Assembly (NCBI GenBank): GCA_021849995.1
Contig: JAJZSC010000105.1
Coordinates: forward strand, 1-8,740
Length of the DNA: 8,740 nucleotides
Direction: 5' to 3'
Origin: Bacillota bacterium
GTDB taxonomy: Bacteria; Bacillota; Desulfitobacteriia; Desulfitobacteriales; Desulfitobacteriaceae
Shown: one piece after another, positions 1-6,627 of the stretch
Numbering within the stretch: position 1 is the first letter of the stretch
How the letters are laid out: each line of letters starts with the position of its first letter
Translations under genes and position numbers: made by a program
Notes under the pieces: generated by a model
The model's database searches: none
The model's input: the letters and a program-made list of their open reading frames with translations, nothing else
Told to the model about the DNA's origin: nothing

Positions 1-1
1 G

Positions 2-1720
2 TCCGAAAAAGAGTGTCTCGTTGCCGATGAACAAATCAAGGCTTTCCACGAACAAATAAATCAAACATCCCAGGAAAAGGAGCTAAAAACAAAGGAATAT
101 CAGGAAGCACAACTGGGACTGCCTGAAGAATTTCAAACGATGGAACTTAAGCAGATTGGTGTTGAGCTAGAGCAGATGAAGGTCAACAGTGCCGAAAAGC
201 TGAAAGCCATTGAGGATTGGGAAAAAAAGCAGGGAGATTACCAGGTAGAAATACAAAAAATCAAAGATCAGATATCCAAAGACAGGATGATCGAAAACGG
301 GATTATCGCGGGGTTGAAAGTAAACCGGGAAAACAGGGAACAGTTTGAAAAGGCTCTAAAGGCAGCGTTGGCAAAACATCAAGAAATACAAAAGGAGCAT
401 CTTGATTTTTTACGGACACATCAAATTGAGAGCGCAGCAGCCGAACTAAACAGATTGGCAGTAAATGACCGAAAAATGGGTTTACTCCAAAAACAGATGG
501 AGCAAAACCAGCAAGCACTGAATAAAAAGAGAAATCAACTGGAACAACGTAAAGAAGGACTTCAGGCGTTGAACAGCGAGTACATAAAAGTTGAAGCCGA
601 ATGGGAGAATCTTTCTAAGCAGGTGAATGAAAGAGAAGAAAAGCTCAGGGAATTGGCCGGCCATGATCCCATCGAAGAACAAATAGCAAGAATCGATAAT
701 CGGCTTGAGGGGTATCAAAGGCTGGAAAAACAGTATCAGGAAAGCCTGAAAAATAAAGAAAAACAGTATCATGAACTGACAGCCAATCAATCGCTGCTGA
801 CCAATCAAAGGAACATCTATTCCGATAGCCTAAAGGGAGAGGAAAGCAGATTACAAAAGAATCTGCTGGAAAAAGGGTTTAACGATAGCGATGAGGCGCA
901 AGGGTCCATCCTTCCAAAGGACCGGCAAAAGGTTTTACACGATAAAATCACCGAATTTGAACAAGCTGTTACTAACATACAAGCCCAAAAGACCCTGTTG
1001 CAGAAAAAGCTGGATTCCCGAAAAATCAACGAAGAGGAATGGGATCACCTAAGTACCCACTATCATCAAATGACAGCGCTTAAAGAAGAATGCGTTTCAC
1101 GCAGTGAGGTTGAAAAGAATAACTTCAATATACTGAAGGACAAGCATGACAAGTGGGTGGTTTTAAGTAGTATTTACAACGAACTGACAAATAAGCAAGG
1201 CCTTTATGACCAAATCCAGAAACTCCTGAGAGCTGACAGAGGGAGGGACAACAGCTTTATTGATTTTATTGCCGAGGAAAGGCTTCGTTATGTGGCTGCA
1301 AAAGCCTCCGAAACCCTTGGGGTGATGACCAAATACAAATATGCTCTGGAGTTAGATACCAATGCCGGTTTCATTATCCGGGATAATGCCAACGGGGGTG
1401 TCCACCGTATGGTATCTTCGTTATCGGGGGGAGAAACCTTTCTGACATCATTATCTCTGGCGTTGGCTTTGTCGGATCAGATTCAGTTAAAAGGCCAGAG
1501 TCCGCTGGAGTTCTTTTTCCTGGATGAGGGCTTTGGTACTCTGGATTATAATCTTTTAGATACCGTCATTGATTCCCTCGAACGCCTCAGCAAAAAAGAA
1601 AGGGTTATCGGAATCATCAGTCACGTGCCCGATCTAAGGGAACGGATAGCCAAAAGACTCATCGTAGATCCGCCGTCCTCTCAAGGAGATGGCAGCAGGG
1701 TCCGTATTGAAAAGGCTTAA
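2..1720 (+). CDS. sbcC: SbcC, ATPase subunit of the SbcCD DNA repair exonuclease (C-terminal part, 5' end outside window)
   Basis: The reading frame is open from base 2, so the gene enters from the left. The 572 codons seen are about half of a usual SbcC. SbcC is the Rad50-like SMC ATPase that works with the SbcD nuclease to cut hairpins and blocked DNA ends in the cytoplasm. Roughly residues 1-380 are a charged, heptad-rich coiled-coil arm, rich in Glu, Lys and Gln. The C-terminal nucleotide-binding lobe follows: the ABC signature LSGGE at residues 474-478, the Walker B run FFFLDE at 504-509, the D-loop GFGTLD at 510-515 and the switch His at 541 in ISHV. No CXXC zinc hook is visible; it should lie just upstream, as should the Walker A lobe. 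The first ATG at 140 is internal and is not the start. An upstream sbcD is expected from the family but is not in view. The reading frame is intact to the TAA at 1718-1720. Confidence 0.95.
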   Translation, partial: SEKECLVADEQIKAFHEQINQTSQEKELKTKEYQEAQLGLPEEFQTMELKQIGVELEQMKVNSAEKLKAIEDWEKKQGDYQVEIQKIKDQISKDRMIENGIIAGLKVNRENREQFEKALKAALAKHQEIQKEHLDFLRTHQIESAAAELNRLAVNDRKMGLLQKQMEQNQQALNKKRNQLEQRKEGLQALNSEYIKVEAEWENLSKQVNEREEKLRELAGHDPIEEQIARIDNRLEGYQRLEKQYQESLKNKEKQYHELTANQSLLTNQRNIYSDSLKGEESRLQKNLLEKGFNDSDEAQGSILPKDRQKVLHDKITEFEQAVTNIQAQKTLLQKKLDSRKINEEEWDHLSTHYHQMTALKEECVSRSEVEKNNFNILKDKHDKWVVLSSIYNELTNKQGLYDQIQKLLRADRGRDNSFIDFIAEERLRYVAAKASETLGVMTKYKYALELDTNAGFIIRDNANGGVHRMVSSLSGGETFLTSLSLALALSDQIQLKGQSPLEFFFLDEGFGTLDYNLLDTVIDSLERLSKKERVIGIISHVPDLRERIAKRLIVDPPSSQGDGSRVRIEKA

Positions 1721-1875
1721 TTAATGGAGCAATCATTCGGAAATGTTTACATTTGTACCTATCCATGTTCTGATATAAAGCAGCTGGCAGGATGCCTTTC
1801 TTGAACAGCAGATAAACAACTTTTGCGGTATAATAAGATTATTCTAAAGGATCTCTTTTAGAAAGAGGTAATTGT

Positions 1876-2230
1876 ATGAGTAATCTTATTGGATGTTTTT
1901 CTGTTTAGTCTTTATTATTGCTGGGTTTGATTATCGATTCCAATGGTCACATAATAATCTGCGAGCAGATTGTAAAAACTGTTTTGCTTTGTGCTGTGTG
2001 GCACCCTTTCGTTACAGCCAGCCCATCCGATTCATGGTGCGATCCGATCCATGCTTGACGAGACCGAACAACTCACTCACCTCAGCCCTGATTCCCTTAT
2101 GGAACTGGACGTGGCAAAACATAGAGAAAAGGTTAATATGTTGCTCTTAAAGACCAGTGAATTTGTACGAGCCGAAGTTCGTAAGGGTCAAAAAGTTCAG
2201 TTTGGTATGAAGGAACAAAAGGGAGATTAA
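1876..2230 (+). pseudogene. Decayed or unrecognised small gene upstream of the lipoprotein
   Basis: An ATG at 1876 has a purine-rich AGAAAGAGG stretch ahead of it, but its frame stops after ten codons (TAG 1906-1908). The same frame then stays open and hydrophobic until a TGA near 2057. A second frame, open from 1976 (first start GTG at 1991), encodes a plausible soluble, Leu/Glu/Lys-rich helical tail that ends at TAA 2228-2230. Neither the GTG at 1991 nor the ATG at 2051 has a ribosome binding site. One reading is a gene of about 110 codons that has suffered a nonsense mutation and a frameshift. The tail ends 41 bp before the lipoprotein start, so the two could once have been co-transcribed. 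A TATAAT hexamer at 1829-1834 lies upstream, but no -35 box is correctly spaced (TTGAAC lies 22 bp away). I do not recognise the protein. The rest of 1721-1875 shows nothing supportable. Confidence 0.3.
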
Positions 2231-2271
2231 TACGGTCAAAAAGCAAAAGAAAACGTTTAAGGGGTTAAACT

Positions 2272-3192
2272 ATGAAAAAAGCTTTTTTGCTGGTATTTAT
2301 CTTATTGTTGAGTTTTTCTTTGTTTGGCTGTGTAAATGGGGGCATTCAGTCTCCGTTGGACAAAGAAGGGCAACCCAAGGAGAAGCCGCAACAAACCGAT
2401 AACGATAAGGCTGCGGTGGCCAGTCTGGTTGAAAAATTCGGCAGCAGGCTTAAAAAAGTTTCCCTTCAAGCCCCTAAAGACATAGTAAAAAAGAGTATGC
2501 AGGAGAACTATGGCGATGTAGTATCCCCTTCGCTTCTTGCAGAATGGGTAAATAATACACAGAATGCTCTCGGGAGAGTTGTTTCGAGTCCATGGCCAGA
2601 GCGTATTGAAATACAAAGAATTGAGAAAATGTCGGATTCTGCGTACGATGTTAAGGGACAAATTATAGAAATAACCAGTGTGGAGATGGCAAATGGCGGC
2701 GCTGCAGCCAAGCGGCCAATTAGTCTCGGGGTAGCGAAAGTGGAAAACCGTTGGATGATTACTTCGGTTAAGCTTGGCGCGTATCAAGAAACCGACGCAA
2801 CAGTATACAGAAATATCCAATATGGTTTTAGTTTTTCTTTACCGAAGACCTGGAAAGGTTATTCGATTGTAACGACCCAATGGGAGGGTTTGGCTATAGG
2901 CAGTTCACAGATTGTAGAAACCGGTCCTCTGATTTCCATCAGACACCCTCAATGGACTACTGATAACCCGCGGCAGGATATTCCCATTATGGTTTTCACG
3001 CTTACCCAATGGAATTCACTTCAGCAGGAAAAATTTCATATCGGTGCGGCTCCTAGTGGACCAAGCGAGCTTGGTCGCAATGCCAGTTATGTTTTTGCGC
3101 TTCCTGCACGGTATAATTTCGCATTTCTCGCAGGGTTTGAGGAAGTGGAAGACATCTTGAAAAATAATCCCCTTCAGGCCAATGACAGTTAA
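2272..3192 (+). CDS. Secreted lipoprotein of unknown function, two-part architecture
   Basis: The 306-residue product starts with a typical type II signal peptide: Lys-Lys at positions 2-3, a Leu/Phe-rich core, then the lipobox LFGC with the lipidated Cys at 20. It should therefore be anchored on the outer face of the cytoplasmic membrane. A polar linker rich in Lys, Gln and Pro (about 21-45) leads into a first domain (about 46-172). That domain ends in a KVENRWMITSVKL strand pattern, as seen in NTF2-like or DUF4878-type lipoprotein domains. A second domain (about 178-295) opens with YGFSFSLPKTWKGY, a pattern common in PsbP-like or similar surface domains of Firmicutes lipoproteins. These domain guesses are from memory of patterns only. 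The start is fixed by AAGGGG seven bases ahead of the ATG. No terminator is obvious after the TAA, and the next gene is convergent. The specific function is unknown. Confidence 0.88.
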   Translation: MKKAFLLVFILLLSFSLFGCVNGGIQSPLDKEGQPKEKPQQTDNDKAAVASLVEKFGSRLKKVSLQAPKDIVKKSMQENYGDVVSPSLLAEWVNNTQNALGRVVSSPWPERIEIQRIEKMSDSAYDVKGQIIEITSVEMANGGAAAKRPISLGVAKVENRWMITSVKLGAYQETDATVYRNIQYGFSFSLPKTWKGYSIVTTQWEGLAIGSSQIVETGPLISIRHPQWTTDNPRQDIPIMVFTLTQWNSLQQEKFHIGAAPSGPSELGRNASYVFALPARYNFAFLAGFEEVEDILKNNPLQANDS

Positions 3193-3280
3193 TCTGAAAG
3201 CTAGAATTTTTTAGACATCTGTTACAAAGCTAAATCATTGTAATTAAATAAGTGAGTGTTTCTCTAAAAGCAGAAGCATT

Positions 3281-3427
3281 TTACAGCTTTGGCATATAGC
3301 TATCAACTCTTTCGACAATCTGTTCAACAAGGCTCTTTTTTGTCTCCTTCCGGTCATCCCTAAATTCTTGATAGGTTGTTTCGATACCGGATTGAATCGG
3401 AGTACCTCTTTCTCTGTTATTATTCAC
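3281..3427 (-). CDS. Small hydrophilic protein of 48 residues, function unknown
   Basis: This frame starts with GTG (3425-3427 on the plus strand reads CAC) and ends with TAA at 3281-3283. It is preceded by a near-perfect Shine-Dalgarno sequence, AAAGGAGGTG (3434-3443, read on the minus strand), eight bases from the start codon, and by a good promoter at 3471-3499. The product begins MNNNRERGTP and continues through a charged, Glu/Lys/Arg/Asp-rich segment to a helical end reading VEQIVERVDSYMPKL. It has no membrane segment, no cysteine and no signal peptide. A single amphipathic helix over about residues 15-44 is likely. It could be a small regulatory, coiled-coil or spore-associated protein, but nothing in the sequence decides between these. 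It converges on the lipoprotein gene, leaving 88 bp between them. Confidence 0.65.
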   Translation of the reverse strand: MNNNRERGTPIQSGIETTYQEFRDDRKETKKSLVEQIVERVDSYMPKL

Positions 3428-3433
3428 AAGTAA

Positions 3434-3443
3434 CACCTCCTTT
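3434..3443 (-). promoter_or_regulatory. Strong ribosome binding site that fixes a GTG start
   Basis: The minus strand reads AAAGGAGGTG here, almost fully complementary to the 3' end of 16S rRNA. It lies eight bases ahead of the GTG at 3427. This is the main evidence that the 48-codon frame is translated. Confidence 0.75.
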
Positions 3444-3470
3444 AAATTTTTGAAATTTCTTTATATTCAG

Positions 3471-3499
3471 AATATAGCACCGGAAGCAGTATTGAACAA
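3471..3499 (-). promoter_or_regulatory. Sigma-A type promoter for the 48-codon gene
   Basis: Read on the minus strand, TTGTTC (3494-3499) and TATATT (3471-3476) are separated by exactly 17 bp. The -10 box lies 44 bp before the GTG start and 27 bp before the ribosome binding site. The -35 box matches the TTGACA consensus at four of six positions and the -10 box matches at five of six. An alternative -10 box, TATAAA, lies slightly downstream. Confidence 0.5.
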
Positions 3500-3745
3500 G
3501 AAAACTAAGGCAAGAGGTTGAAATTTATGGTTCAAGAATAGTATATTGCGGTTAAGCTGTTTAAATATTAATAAACTTCTAATATCTATTGAAGGCTTAA
3601 AAAAATGACCGTTCGCAGTTTTATAATAATTATTTTTCAATCTTTTAAAAGGAATTCGTAAGTTCTTGAGTCGATCCAAATAATTAACTCTTTAGATTGT
3701 GGGAACACTGAAAGTGTAGTTAGCAAAATGTTGTAGGTGATATTT
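3500..3745. other. AT-rich intergenic region with one small palindrome
   Basis: This is the divergent spacer between the 48-codon gene and the membrane protein gene. The only clear structure is the palindrome ACACT-GAA-AGTGT at 3705-3717, about 28 bp before the ATG at 3746, which could be an operator. A 70-codon minus-strand frame across 3467-3679 starts at a TTG without a ribosome binding site and overlaps the promoter at 3471-3499, so it is not called. No RNA gene was seen. Confidence 0.4.
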
Positions 3746-4207
3746 ATGACCTGGTGGGTATTTGGAGTAGTAGCATGGTTAGCAGGCGTACTTTTGGTAC
3801 CTATAAATTATTGGAAAAAACTATGGCCATTAGGGATAGCCGGAATGGCGATCATTTATCCTATTGATAGTACATTAGTAAGTTTGGGCGCTTTTGATTT
3901 TGGTTTTGGCACTGTCAAAATATCCGGTGTCCCTATTCCATACTGGCTTAGTTATATCCCAGGGGGTATATTGTTTGGCTATTATTGTCCCCCAAAACGG
4001 TTGTCAAGGCTAACCTACATTGTTATTTTAGCTTTTGTCCTGATGGTAGTAGAACTGTTTATGATTTGGCTAGGTTATTTCAACTATCATAACTGGAACC
4101 CCATAAAATCGTTCATTCTTAACGCAGGCGGTTTTACCATCATGCTGTGGCTAGCCCAATGGTTAGGGCTTGCTGGGAAAGAAGATATTCAATTTAATAA
4201 AGTTTAG
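3746..4207 (+). CDS. Small polytopic membrane protein, CBO0543-like
   Basis: The 153-residue product is very hydrophobic, with about five predicted membrane helices: roughly residues 3-20, 28-48, 64-80, 90-110 and 119-142. The short loops carry Lys/Arg (NYWKKLW, CPPKRLSR). Features include a DSTLVSLGAF turn after helix 2, a VELFMIWLGYFNYHNW segment ending helix 4 and a polar tail KEDIQFNKV. Length, topology and Trp/Tyr-rich loops resemble the CBO0543 family of uncharacterised Firmicutes membrane proteins, though this is recognition by eye only. The ATG at 3746 is preferred because AGGTGA (3735-3740) sits five bases upstream. An in-frame GTG at 3737 lies inside that ribosome binding site and would add three residues. 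The gene stands alone on the plus strand, with a terminator starting about 60 bp after the TAG. No function is known. Confidence 0.82.
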   Translation: MTWWVFGVVAWLAGVLLVPINYWKKLWPLGIAGMAIIYPIDSTLVSLGAFDFGFGTVKISGVPIPYWLSYIPGGILFGYYCPPKRLSRLTYIVILAFVLMVVELFMIWLGYFNYHNWNPIKSFILNAGGFTIMLWLAQWLGLAGKEDIQFNKV

Positions 4208-4270
4208 GCTTCATCACAACCAGTATTGAATAAGAAAAACTTTGACTGAACAAGAGATTCTTCTATCTAA

Positions 4271-4313
4271 AAAACAGCCTTGCAAGTATAGAAAGGGGGC
4301 TGTTTTGTTATTC
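4271..4313 (+). terminator. Rho-independent terminator after the membrane protein gene
   Basis: AAAACAGCC (4271-4279) pairs with GGCTGTTTT (4298-4306) across an 18-nt loop. The stem is nine base pairs and is followed by a T-rich stretch, GTTATTCTT. It lies 64 bp after the membrane protein stop codon. The AAAA on the left arm could give weaker termination in the other direction. Confidence 0.7.
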
Positions 4314-4348
4314 TTCCATGGTCTATCCTTTTGCAAAGGGATAAAACC

Positions 4349-4397
4349 TTAAAAATGTTTAGAGATGACTGTGGCAGTTTAAAAATGATTAGGATGA
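4349..4397. repeat. Short direct repeat pair, possibly remains of an IS21-type element end
   Basis: TTAAAAATG-T-TTAG-A-GATGA (4349-4368) and TTAAAAATG-A-TTAG-GATGA (4379-4397) start 30 bp apart and differ by one substitution and one base of length. Between them is CTGTGGCAG. IS21-family elements have ends with repeated transposase-binding motifs that often contain GTTTAAAAATGA-like strings. That resemblance is a memory-based inference. The second copy runs directly into the IS256-family inverted repeat at 4398. Confidence 0.35.
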
Positions 4398-4423
4398 GAT
4401 AGTGTCAAATAAAGTTCGCAAAA
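4398..4423. repeat. Left terminal inverted repeat of the IS256-family element
   Basis: This 26-bp end begins GATAGTGTC and finishes with AAGTTCGCAAAA. It matches the reverse complement of 5710-5735 at 22 of 26 positions. The mismatches are at positions 6, 9, 10 and 14. It lies 21 bp beyond the transposase stop codon. Confidence 0.85.
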
Positions 4424-4444
4424 TCCATCAGAACTCCTAAAAGG

Positions 4445-5637
4445 TTATGCGGCTTTTGCATGCTTCTGTTGAATCTTCATGATGGTTTTCGGGTTAATAT
4501 ATGAACGACCGCTGGACCAGTCTTCGCTGTACTCAATAAGATAACTGGTCACTAATCGAATATAAGAATCCAAACTGGGGAATATACCAACAACCCTGGT
4601 TCTACGGCGGATTTCCCGATTTAACCTTTCCAGAATGTTGGTGGAAGCTATCTTCCGGGAATCAATTTCGGAAAAGCTAAAAAATTGTAGCGAATCCTCC
4701 AGCCCTTCTTCCAGGATGTTAATAGCCTCGGGATATTTGGACTCAAATTCATCCATCAGGGAATTGGCATATTTCTTGGCACTGTCTAAGTCGGGTTGAA
4801 GCCATATTTGCTTGAGCTTTTCGGCAAAAACTTGCTTATCCCGGCCAGAGATATGAGATAGAATATTACGCATAAAATGCACCTTACACCGCTGCCAGGA
4901 GCAGCCAACGAAGGATTCTCTGACTGCTTTTATTAGTCCTTTATGGGCATCGGAGACAACCAGCCAGACCTTTTCCAAGCCCCGAGCTTTTAGGTTTTTA
5001 AACAGCTCGTTATATGTTGCCGCTGATTCTTCATACATCGGTTCTATGGCTAAGATATCTCTTTTTCCCTCTAAATCAATGCCGGTTACAACAGAACCGC
5101 CATGTTTTTAACGATTCTGTTATCCCGGATTTTCTCATAGAGAGCATCTACCCAAAGCACCGGATATTCCTTGTTTAATGTTCGGTTCCGGAATGCTTCA
5201 ACCTGTTCGTTGAGATCCTTGGTTATGGCAGATACCTGGCTTCTTGAAATGGATTCAATTCCTAATGTTTTGGCCAGCTTTTCGATTTTTCTGGTTGATA
5301 CACCATTGATATAGGCTTCCTGAATCACGTTCATTAAGGCCGCCTCAGAGCGCTTTCTTGCTTCCACAAAAAATGGTATGTAGCCGCCATTTCGTATTTT
5401 TGGCACCATTAAATACATTGTCCACCTCCGGGTCTAGAGACGACGAACCCGATATCCTGATCGATAACCCTGTCGCTCTGGAGCCCGTTCTGATTTTTCA
5501 GCCCCAAGCTTAGCTTCAACTTCAGCTACCATCAGTTTTTCGCAGAGCCATTTTAGCATGGATAGCATGGGATCTTCTTCAGTCATAAATTTGATTAGCA
5601 TTTTTTCAAAAGGCAAGGTAGAATTTTGATAGGCCAT
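4445..5637 (-). pseudogene. IS256-family transposase, interrupted by an amber codon and a frameshift
   Basis: Read on the minus strand, an ATG at 5637 follows AAAGGAG by about 11 bases and opens MAYQNSTLPFEKMLIKF. The frame continues through the conserved EAKLGAEKSER and ERQGYRSGYRVRRL segments. It then meets an in-frame TAG (5434-5436), where relatives usually carry Asp before a TR(L/M)GT-type stretch, and stays open to a TAA at 5086-5088. Deleting one base near 5089-5093 explains that stop: restoring a G gives MAVLVVTGIDLEG and joins the last frame (MYEESAATYNELF onward), which ends at TAA 4445-4447. All three DDE residues survive: Asp in WVDALYEK (5146-5148), Asp in VVSDAHKGL (4949-4951) and Glu in LERLNREIRRR (4628-4630). 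Without the lesions the protein would be about 398 residues, full length for the family. Two independent lesions make an active enzyme unlikely. Confidence 0.9.
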
Positions 5638-5709
5638 CGGATATACAACTCCTTTTTGGTTTGCTGGACACTTACCTTTTCGGAGTTGCCGATGGCTTTT
5701 CCTTTTCAC

Positions 5710-5735
5710 TTTTGCGAACTTAATTGTACTCTATC
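5710..5735. repeat. Right terminal inverted repeat of the IS256-family element
   Basis: Partner of 4398-4423. It begins TTTTGCGAACTT on the plus strand and ends in CTATC. It lies about 70 bp upstream of the transposase start, so the transposase promoter must lie within or next to this end. Confidence 0.85.
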
Positions 5736-5803
5736 GGATGACCATATCTTAATCTGTCGGCAAGGGTTTTTATCTTATAGTGAAGGTGAAAATCTTTTAA
5801 AAC

Positions 5804-5853
5804 ATAAAAAAATCAAGGGACTTTTGCGCTGATTGCGCTGCATCCCTTGATTT
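5804..5853 (-). terminator. Rho-independent terminator of the tRNA operon
   Basis: On the minus strand AAATCAAGGGA (5843-5853) pairs with TCCCTTGATTT (5810-5820), an 11-bp stem. The stem is followed directly by a run of T residues (5805-5812 is A-rich on the plus strand). It starts 10 bp after the CCA end of tRNA-Cys. The 22-nt loop contains the repeat GCGC-A-TCAGCGC. The A-rich side means it acts only in the minus direction. Confidence 0.92.
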
Positions 5854-5862
5854 GCAAGACTT

Positions 5863-5937
5863 TGGAGGCGACACCCGGATTTGAACCGGGGAGTGGAGGA
5901 TTTGCAGTCCTCTGCCTTACCACTTGGCTATGTCGCC
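5863..5937 (-). tRNA. tRNA-Cys (anticodon GCA)
   Basis: This 75-nt gene has acceptor arms GGCGACA and TGTCGCC, a D stem GCC/GGC, and an anticodon stem GAGGA/TCCTC enclosing CTGCAAA, giving anticodon GCA. The T stem is CCCGG/CCGGG with TTCAAAT. Position 73 is U, the cysteine identity base, and CCA is encoded in the DNA. It is the last gene of the four-gene operon. Confidence 0.97.
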
Positions 5938-5948
5938 GGGGACATAAA

Positions 5949-6023
5949 TGGAGCGGAAGACGAGATTCGAACTCGCGACCCTCGCCTTGGCAAGGCGATG
6001 CTCTACCACTGAGCTACTTCCGC
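5949..6023 (-). tRNA. tRNA-Gly (anticodon GCC)
   Basis: This 75-nt gene has acceptor arms GCGGAAG and CTTCCGC, a D stem GCTC/GAGC, and an anticodon stem TCGCC/GGCGA around TTGCCAA, giving anticodon GCC. The T arm holds TTCGAAT with one G-U pair in the stem. U is at position 73 and the CCA is encoded. It lies 11 bp before tRNA-Cys in transcription order. Confidence 0.97.
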
Positions 6024-6046
6024 ATACTTGTTCTTATTTATTTGGA

Positions 6047-6122
<76 letters not shown>

Positions 6123-6125
6123 ATA

Positions 6126-6201
6126 TGGCGGAGCTGACGGGACTTGAACCCGCGGTCTCCGGCTTGACAGGCCGGCATGTTAACCACTACACCACAGCTC
6201 C
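6126..6201 (-). tRNA. tRNA-Asp (anticodon GTC)
   Basis: This 76-nt gene has acceptor arms GGAGCTG and CAGCTCC, and an anticodon stem CCGGC/GCCGG around CTGTCAA, giving anticodon GTC. The T arm holds TTCAAGT. G is at position 73, the aspartate identity base, and the CCA is encoded. It is the first gene of the operon, only 3 bp ahead of tRNA-Phe. Confidence 0.97.
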
Positions 6202-6252
6202 CCAGGTCAAAATCAGTCATTTCAATGCTTTCGCCGTTAACTGACAATGATA

Positions 6253-6281
6253 AGTATACAAAATGTTGGTTAAGAAGTCAA
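6253..6281 (-). promoter_or_regulatory. Strong sigma-A promoter of the tRNA operon
   Basis: On the minus strand TTGACT (6276-6281) and TATACT (6253-6258) are separated by 17 bp, each one base from consensus. The -10 box lies about 50 bp before tRNA-Asp. GC-rich bases just after the -10 region (GGCG) could act as a discriminator, as in stringently controlled promoters, but this is not certain. Confidence 0.82.
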
Positions 6282-6627
6282 ATGGTATTTTAAAGATTTT
6301 TATAAGATAAGCCCTAAATCAGAGTAAAGTCAAAAATAAATAAGAAGCAAGGAGGAAAAGCCAGGTTTATCCAGTATTACTCTCGATGAAGGGAAAAACC
6401 CCGGGCTTGAAAAACCCAGGGGAATGAAAGAAGAAATCAATTCAGTGAGCGACCTATACCATAATATTCCTTTGTTCAAATTATTCCACTCCGGAATAAC
6501 AAAATATGGTAGAAACTTTTCTTCTGGACCGGTGTAGCTTGGTTCTTCCATTAGGATAGTATCAAATAAAAGATTAGGGCTTAAAATATAAGGAGAATGG
6601 TTTACATTCGGTATTGAGGTGATTATT
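6282..6627 (+). other. Leader and intergenic region ahead of tldD
   Basis: This 346-bp spacer lies between the divergent tRNA operon and tldD. It contains the GC hairpin at 6399-6422, listed separately. It also contains a 37-codon plus-strand frame (ATG 6424 to TAG 6535-6537) whose start is only a few bases from a possible AGGGG, too close for good translation. A 122-codon minus-strand frame across 6330-6698 overlaps the tldD start and has no supported start signal. No convincing promoter was found for tldD. GCAAGGAGGAAAAG at 6345-6358 looks like a ribosome binding site, but no usable start codon follows. Confidence 0.4.
6399..6422. other. GC-rich hairpin in the tldD leader
   Basis: CCCCGGG (6399-6405) pairs with CCC-A-GGGG (6415-6422), seven pairs with one bulged A around a nine-base loop. 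Five A residues precede it, so on the minus strand it is followed by TTTTT and would look like a terminator. No minus-strand gene that would use it is visible. On the plus strand it has no T tract, so it may be a leader structure of the tldD mRNA. Confidence 0.5.

Larger units (their letters stand above)
4398..5735 (-). mobile_element. IS256-family insertion sequence, complete ends, inactive transposase
   Basis: The element is 1338 bp, a normal size for IS256. It is bounded by 26-bp imperfect inverted repeats (4398-4423 and 5710-5735, 22 of 26 matching) that share the core AAGTTCGCAAAA at the inner side. GGATGA occurs directly outside both ends (4392-4397 and 5736-5741). It is probably the recognisable part of the target duplication, which is usually 8-9 bp in this family. 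The single transposase gene reads on the minus strand and is broken. The element sits between two terminators, 4271-4313 and 5804-5853, a convergent intergenic site where insertion would do little harm. Movement would need transposase from another intact copy. Confidence 0.88.

Noticed and set aside
1724..1804. 26-codon frame directly after sbcC
   Set aside because: It has no ribosome binding site beyond the sbcC end and no supporting context, and is too short to call.
1801..1834. Promoter formed by TTGAAC and TATAAT
   Set aside because: The spacer is 22 bp, outside the usual 16-18 bp. The -10 box alone is not enough.
3467..3679. 70-codon minus-strand frame starting at TTG
   Set aside because: It has no ribosome binding site, very AT-driven composition, and overlaps the well-formed promoter of the 48-codon gene on the same strand.
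3487..4238. 18-bp direct repeat CAGTATTGAAYAAGAAAA flanking the membrane protein gene (3487-3504 and 4221-4238, 17 of 18 matching)
   Set aside because: A rough estimate for AT-rich DNA of this length gives a similar match about as often as not by chance. No inverted repeats or mobility gene are associated.
5086..5093. Programmed frameshift in the transposase
   Set aside because: IS256-family transposases are made from one frame, there is no slippery run at the site, and an upstream amber codon already breaks the gene. A plain deletion fits better.
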